From Cryptomeria japonica (taxonomy: Eukaryota > Streptophyta > Pinopsida > Cupressales > Cupressaceae): a stretch of DNA of 64,000 nucleotides. Of the stretch, positions 58,796 through 64,000 are shown piece by piece. The notes beneath the pieces were generated by a model that did not search any database, had not been told where the DNA came from, and worked only from the letters and a program-made list of their open reading frames with translations. The position numbers and the translations under genes are program-made. Location of the stretch: assembly GCF_030272615.1 (NCBI RefSeq), contig NC_081412.1, forward strand, positions 670,744,852 through 670,808,851, read 5' to 3'. The stretch's first letter is position 1. Each line of letters opens with the position of its first letter.

Positions 58796-61147
58796 AATAT
58801 CGTATCACAGGATTCTATCTAAGCATTGCATCATCGTAGAACTAACAAAGGCATATAGAAAGCATAATCTATAACACATCACATAAGGATCAAAGAAAAT
58901 GGTGTCATATATATATCTCCAAAAATGATCAATATACAAAATATGTCATGTCCATGTCACTAAAACAAAATGATCAAAATACAATAGAGACAACGTCTTT
59001 CAGGTATGACTATCTCCTAAGGGAGATGGTCTCACTACAGATGTCCTAGCACCCATATCTCTAGGTGGATCCTGTCTTGAAGGCCCTGTGATGCCTCTGG
59101 TCTCTGTCCTTGACCCAGTCTCTCGGGATCGACTGGATCTCGACTGTGTGAAACTCTGCACTCGACACTCCCTAGGCACTGTATCCTCGTAGTGTCTCCT
59201 ATAATACTCCACCTCCTTGGCTCTCAAAGCTAGCTCTCTCAAGGTGTCTCTCATCAAGGCACCTACTGTTGCTCTCTGCAAACTCACCGCGAGCTCCTCT
59301 GCTCGACCCCGTCGCTCTATCTCCATATCTTGCTCTATAGTCAGTTGAGTAATCTGACGTTGATGCACAAACAACTATGTCTACAAATGTTGCACTAACA
59401 ACTGCAGTGATCTAATTTGCACATCCTCTGCATGCGTTGGAATCCGCATCTGCAGGGGTACCTGTGAAGGGGTACCCCCTGTTCCTCTACCTGTCCTTGG
59501 TGCTGGTGGAGGTAGAACATCAGATCTCCTCCTCTGGGCCGGTCGTCTGAAGTCATCATGCCCTCCCACCATCGCTATTACCTCCCCAACCCTCTCCTCA
59601 CCCCCAGCTCTGATAGCCAAACCTACTCTCCCTCTATCCACCACCACCCACTGCCCTACCCTCTCACCCTGTACCGCTCTATCACCACCATCTCCACCTC
59701 TCTCTCCTCTCCTCCCTCGATCAAGTCTCCCTTGATCCAATCTCCTCCTCTCTCCTTGTCGACCTCGACCACCTCCTATATCACCATCTCCTCCACCACC
59801 ACCTCCTCCATCATCACCCCCTCCATCACCACCTTCATCCTCTATCTCCTCACCAACCTCTCCTCGCTGATCATCCTCATCATCATTGAAAGCGGGAATC
59901 ATCTCCACTGGATCTGATATCTAGGCCACTGCACGCACTGCAAAGAGTGCTGCAAACTCGTCAATCATCCCTGCATCCACTATCTCAGGGGCATAATCCC
60001 AAATCTGGCTGGCTAAATGAAAGAACTCCTCCACTGCAGTCGTGCTATCAATCATTGGACCCCAATCTGGGATATCCTATCTCTGTCAAGCATAAAAACA
60101 TGCTCCTTGTGGCATCCAATGCTGTTGACCATACTGCCGCAGCACCCAGCTATGCAAAAACCTCTCTATAAAAAAGGGCGTCCGCCATATTAGATACCTA
60201 GACATGAAAACATGGGGCATCTCCATCCCATCCTCTGCCCATACCTCACAACCTGTATATGGTCGCCAGACGACTGTATCAATATCATCCAACACCCTCC
60301 TCCAATGCTCTAGTTTTCCTAGCTTACACTGGACAACTATCCCTCTATACTCGTATGCATACGCACACCCAATAGGCCAATCTCTGTCCGCTAGTGGCCT
60401 AGCTGCGAGGATATGCTCCCATGCCCATACCTGTAGCAGTGTCACTCCAGTTGATAAACTGCCATAACCCAAATAGACCACCTAATACAAATCCCTATAT
60501 AAGTGGGCTAGCATAGAAGACCCCCATGCAAATCGATGACCCTACATCACCATATTCTCCAGCACCAATCCCCATCCCACTGCTAGTCCCTTCGACCTAC
60601 AGTCGGGACATAAAAACCCGCCTATGAAACCTACCAAAACTAATGGTAGAGGAGCGTAATCCAAATCCAAAAACTCCTGCCAGGGGATCTCATACCCGCA
60701 AACAGTATCATCCTGCAAGATCTGGCGAAGTTCCTTAGTCCCACCCTCCTCAGTCTACTCGTATGGTAGCAATGCACCTACAACAGAAATTTGCAGAATC
60801 CGGTAGCAATCCTTAGGCATCACTGTAATCTCGCCTGTCACCAAATGGAAGGTGTTCGTATCACTGTGCCACATCTCTGCCAATGTTGTCAATAAACCCT
60901 GGTTCATGATGAACCGAGGCATATCTAACAATGAGGTCAGGCCACACCTCTCAATAATGTCTCTATCTGCCTATGTGAATCATGGTATCAATGACCACGA
61001 TCTCAGAAATTGCTCATGCGACTGAACCACTCCTAGACGTTCCTGTCAAAAACAAAGCAAGTCCAATATCAGTTTCCTCATCAACACATAGATATCAAAA
61101 TCAAATTCATCTCAAAAACTTGAAAACTTTGAACAATCTAAATCAAG

Positions 61148-61330
61148 TCATATCAAATCATATCAACTTGTAACACAACTCAATTTTCATATTCATATCA
61201 ACTTGTAACACAACTCAAGTTTCATATTCATATCAACTTGTAACATAACTCAAGTTTTACATTCATATCAACTTGTAACACAACTCAAGTTTCACATCCA
61301 TATCAGCTTGTAAAACAACTCAAGCTCCAC
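61148..61330. repeat. Tandem repeat, 35-bp period, five units
   Basis: CATATCAACTTGTAACACAA CTCAAGTTTCATATT-type units, about 35 bases, inside the intron of the antisense PMD gene near its acceptor. Confidence 0.9.
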
Positions 61331-61567
61331 AATTCATATAAAAAACATTCATATAAAAAACTACATCATATCAAATTCACATCAAATCTATATCAAATTG
61401 AAAAATCGCAAATCAAATCAAGTTATATCAGAACTCATATTGGACAACTCATCAAAACAATGACAACAGACACGCAGACTGACAAATTGCACTTATCCTG
61501 GCAAAACCAGCATCAACCTACAAATTTTCTTCATTCACAATTCACACTATACCAAAAAATTTTCCCT

Positions 61568-62024
61568 ATGCGCTAAACAATTTTGTCTACGCACTAAATT
61601 AATTATCATGTGCTAACCTATCCTCTCCATGCGCTACCCAATCCACCCTATGCGCTAGAAAAACCTATGCGCTACCCTTTTATTTTTAAGTGCCACTTAA
61701 CCTACCCTAAGTGCTCAAACTACCCTATGCGCTATTCTACCTGGCTTTTGTGCTACATGTCTACCCCTATGTGCTAGGTCATACCTACGAGCTATCTAGC
61801 CCTACCTATGCGACCTCCTAGAAACCCTATGTGCTAGGTATCTCCTATGCGCTACCTGTTTTACCCACTGCGCTACCCTATGATCCCGGTGTGTAAACCT
61901 AATCCTATGTGCTATCCTAACCTACCAATGCGCTACCCTACTCTTTTCAGATGCTACCTAGTTTATTCAACCTGACGTGCTATGAAACCTTTCATATGCG
62001 CTATTTCGTGACCCTGACACGCTA
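61568..62024 (-). repeat. Phased TAGCGCAT array in the intron of the antisense gene
   Basis: On the + strand the core reads ATGCGCTA or close variants at about 23 places: 61568, 61589, 61608, 61629, 61650, 61667, 61688, 61709, 61727, 61748, 61769, 61787, 61808, 61829, 61847 and on to 62017. Most steps are 21, others mostly 18. On the minus strand this is TAGCGCAT, the core of the two leader arrays of the same element. The + strand variable bases are here rich in ACC and CCT. Confidence 0.93.
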
Positions 62025-62578
62025 AAACGTAAAATCTGCATGAAAAATTGCAAAAATTGACTAAAAACGACAAAAAAAAAAATCAAAAAGGGGTCAAAAA
62101 GGTTGACTTACCGGTGGTCCATATGTGGCAGGCCTCTGATACCTCCACGCGCGCTCGAATCGATGAGAGGAATATGGAATCGGCATGTTGACTTCTCTCC
62201 AAATGTCACTTTCTCCAAAGTCAACTAGCACAAATGAGACAAAAAGAAATCAATTTTTTCCCTTTTATAGGGTAAATCAAAATTAGGGTTACGTAGAGGA
62301 ATGTAAAAATTTCTCGTGGTCTCATATCAAACCCTCGCAAACATCATTATCGGGAGATGAATCAATTTCTCGCATCAAACATAAAAAAATAAAATTACAA
62401 TGCAATCAAAACACATCAAATTTTCAACATTTTGATTCATCTCCCGAGGGGGCATTATCAACATCGTTTATCAAATCTGGGGCACGACATAAACATCTTG
62501 ACATAAAAAACTGATCATAACCAAATCAAAACGACACATCATTTTCTTTGAATCAACATGTGCACACACATCACTTCA

Positions 62579-62591
62579 AAGAGGGGCAAAA
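62579..62591 (+). promoter_or_regulatory. Polypurine tract of element 2
   Basis: AAGAGGGGCAAAA directly precedes the 3' LTR start at 62592. It primes plus-strand DNA synthesis. Confidence 0.85.
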
Positions 62592-64000
62592 TGTAGATGT
62601 ATAAAAATGACCATATTCCTAAATAAATATTTTATGTTCATTCCTCTATTTTAGTTAAATCTAATTTAATTAAACCGCCCACATTCCTCTATTTAATTAA
62701 ATAAATTATTCAATTTATTTAGTTAAATTCACTAGAACCTTTTACATCCTTTAATTGAATAAATCATTTTATTTAATTAAATCCATTCTTCTTAATTAAA
62801 TTTACATTTAATTAATAGTTCACCCCAAATTGAATAAATCTAATTTATTCAATTTCCCAATTTGCAACTAAATTGAAATAAAGTAATTTATTTTAATTAA
62901 TTCTATTTTTCCTCATGCACTTGTAAAATCCTACATCTCCCACTTGCATCCTAAACCCTATTTCCTAATTTCTTCTAGAATCCATCTAATCCTAATCAAT
63001 TAACCCTAAACCCATCCATTATCCCTTTTCCCTAAATTTGAGGAGGTCACTTCTCAAATTTGGAGTAAAGTCTTCAAAAGGCATTAAAGCCTTTATCCAT
63101 TCAACAAGCTAACTTGTTGACTACCCCCAAATTTGGAAGGACTCTTACAAATTTGTCCCCAAAGTCTTTAAACCATTAATGGTTAACTAACCCTTAGTGG
63201 CATGGTTAGAGACTTTTTGACTAACTTAACCTCCATGTAACCCAAGGGTCTCATCAAGCATTTATTGGTTTGACCATGGTTATTCCTTTATCCCTTGCAC
63301 AAGAGTTTACCTCCTAGGTAAAAGCTTTATCCAATGGATAACCTTAACCTAACCTTAACCCTTACCTCCTAAGGTAACCATGAGGTCTTCTCAAGCATTT
63401 AATGCTTCCTACCTCTCCTCTCAACCAGCCTTATGTTGACAATTTTCACCATTTCATTGGTGAAAATTGAAAACATGGATTGATAACTTTCAATCCTGAC
63501 CCTTGATAAGATCATCCAATCTTGACCATCCATTGCCCTATTTTTTGCTATAAATAGAGCTCTCATTCCTTCATTTTGAGGATCCATGCAAGCTTTTAGT
63601 ATCTCATTTATGCTTAATTTTATTAACACATCTAGTCTCTCTTTTCAATAGGAATTAATCTAATAAACATTTTAGACTATTTCCTTTACCATTAGCTTAA
63701 CTCATAACTAGTATATCATGTTAGGATAGTATTGCTACTAATCTTGTCATCTTATAATCTAGTTTATTGCATTTGTAGAGTCATGCATAGATAGGATGCA
63801 TTTTCATAACTAAATCAATCATAAGCATCCCTCGTTCTTGTATTTGTCATCCCTAAGCCACTTTGCTCAGTGATCTGAGAGCAAAGGCATTGGCTTGAGG
63901 GACCTTGGGAGATAGAGAACCATGGAACCAACCTGGGTAAGTTGAGTCATCCTTCATGACTCTATAACTTGCACCAGGAAGTCCTGTGGGTGTGTGTACA
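62592..64000 (+). repeat. 3' LTR of Ty3/gypsy element 2 (cut by window edge)
   Basis: Matches 45581 onward from TGTAGATGTATAAAAATG and stops about 60 bases short of the LTR end because the window ends. TATAAATA at 63549-63556. It has seven bases after the TATA box that the 5' LTR lacks. Confidence 0.93.

Larger units (their letters stand above)
59000..62186 (-). pseudogene. Antisense plant mobile domain (PMD) gene inside element 2
   Basis: Exon 1 is 62186-62112 (ATG; MPIPYSSHRFERAWRYQRP, 25 codons, phase 0), intron 62111-61043 (GT...AG), exon 2 is 61042-59000. Exon 2 is one frame of 681 codons without any indel, broken by ten stops: eight TAG and two TGA. Residues fit the PMD (aminotransferase-like, PF10536) family of MAIN/MAIL-like proteins: DRDIIERCGLTSLL, MWHSDTNTFHLVTGEITV, LLQVWAWEHILAARPL, DTVVWRPY. 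After PMD come a Gly/Asp/Arg-rich low-complexity stretch (59860-59600) and an Arg/Glu-rich end. PMD genes are known both as host genes and as passengers of transposons. Function in the element is unknown. Confidence 0.82.
45581..64000 (+). mobile_element. Ty3/gypsy element 2, Tat type, nearly full length
   Basis: LTR retrotransposon of about 18.5 kb running off the right edge. 5' LTR 45581-47041, primer-binding site 47046, leader with 21-bp arrays, gag from 50122, protease and G-patch 52.0-53.3 kb, RT/RNase H/second RNase H 54.35-56.2 kb, integrase 56.3-57.56 kb, an antisense plant-mobile-domain gene 62186-59000, polypurine tract 62579-62591 and 3' LTR from 62592. The LTRs differ at about eight of the first 210 positions and look closer elsewhere, so the element is not new. 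A second, archaeal-type RNase H and extra antisense coding DNA are known hallmarks of Tat-lineage elements. Confidence 0.92.

Noticed and set aside
58516-58839. 107-codon ORF with repeated HISYPTSHFQDTS
   Set aside because: Product of the 42-bp tandem repeat, open in two frames at once.
59558-59917. Ser/Thr/Pro-rich forward ORF of 119 codons
   Set aside because: Mirror of the Gly/Asp/Arg-rich region of the antisense PMD gene, which has the better-supported frame.
1-64000. tRNA, rRNA, snRNA or miRNA genes
   Set aside because: I looked for tRNA-like and hairpin features and saw none convincing. Primer-binding sites only mimic tRNA 3' ends.

Overview
The window looks like nuclear DNA of a large-genome seed plant, probably a gymnosperm (conifer-like). 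The reasons are very AT-rich intergenic DNA, plant GT-AG introns, TIR-NB-LRR (TNL) resistance-gene relatives, Ty1/copia and very long Ty3/gypsy elements of the Tat type, and many decayed repeats. The organism call is inference. I see no intact host gene, no tRNA or rRNA gene and no bacterial feature.

Layout. 1-4.4 kb: AT-rich DNA with a decayed antisense Ty3/gypsy pol remnant (about 0.9-1.9 kb). 4.5-12.4 kb: two TNL copies. Copy 1 (4551-8211) keeps its five-exon structure but has a frameshift in TIR and two in-frame stops. Its end is fused to a piece of copy 2. Copy 2 is split by a 2.9-kb composite copia insertion (8418-11321) and resumes at the exact base where it was cut. 12.4-16.2 kb: AT-rich DNA with little content.

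16.25-29.5 kb: a candidate large DNA transposon. It has inverted arms built from 29-bp-period repeats with a GCGTACGCGC-like core, an 11-exon forward gene of unknown function, a 359-bp satellite array, a convergent DDE-type transposase pseudogene, and a 1.4-kb polypurine tract between two versions of the right arm. 29.5-34.9 kb: AT-rich DNA with a perfect 2 x 243-bp duplication.

34.9-38.0 kb: a 5'-truncated copia element with its 3' LTR. 38.1-64 kb: a three-level Ty3/gypsy nest. An antisense Tat-type pol fragment (38.3-41.18 kb) is interrupted by a forward element (LTR at 41182). That element is interrupted inside gag by a second forward element of about 18.5 kb (45581 to beyond the right edge). 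The second element has gag, protease, G-patch, RT, RNase H, a second RNase H and integrase, plus an antisense plant-mobile-domain gene before the 3' LTR.

Most striking signal: the 5' leaders of the two forward Ty3 elements carry strictly phased arrays of a constant 8-10-base core plus variable bases. The period is exactly 22 bp in the first element (two arrays of seven) and 21 bp in the second. The 21-bp core recurs in the first intron of the antisense plant-mobile-domain gene of the second element, on that gene's sense strand. Most nonsense codons in the mobile genes are TAG or TGA where CAG, CGA or TGG is expected, in otherwise open frames, which suggests cytosine-methylation decay.
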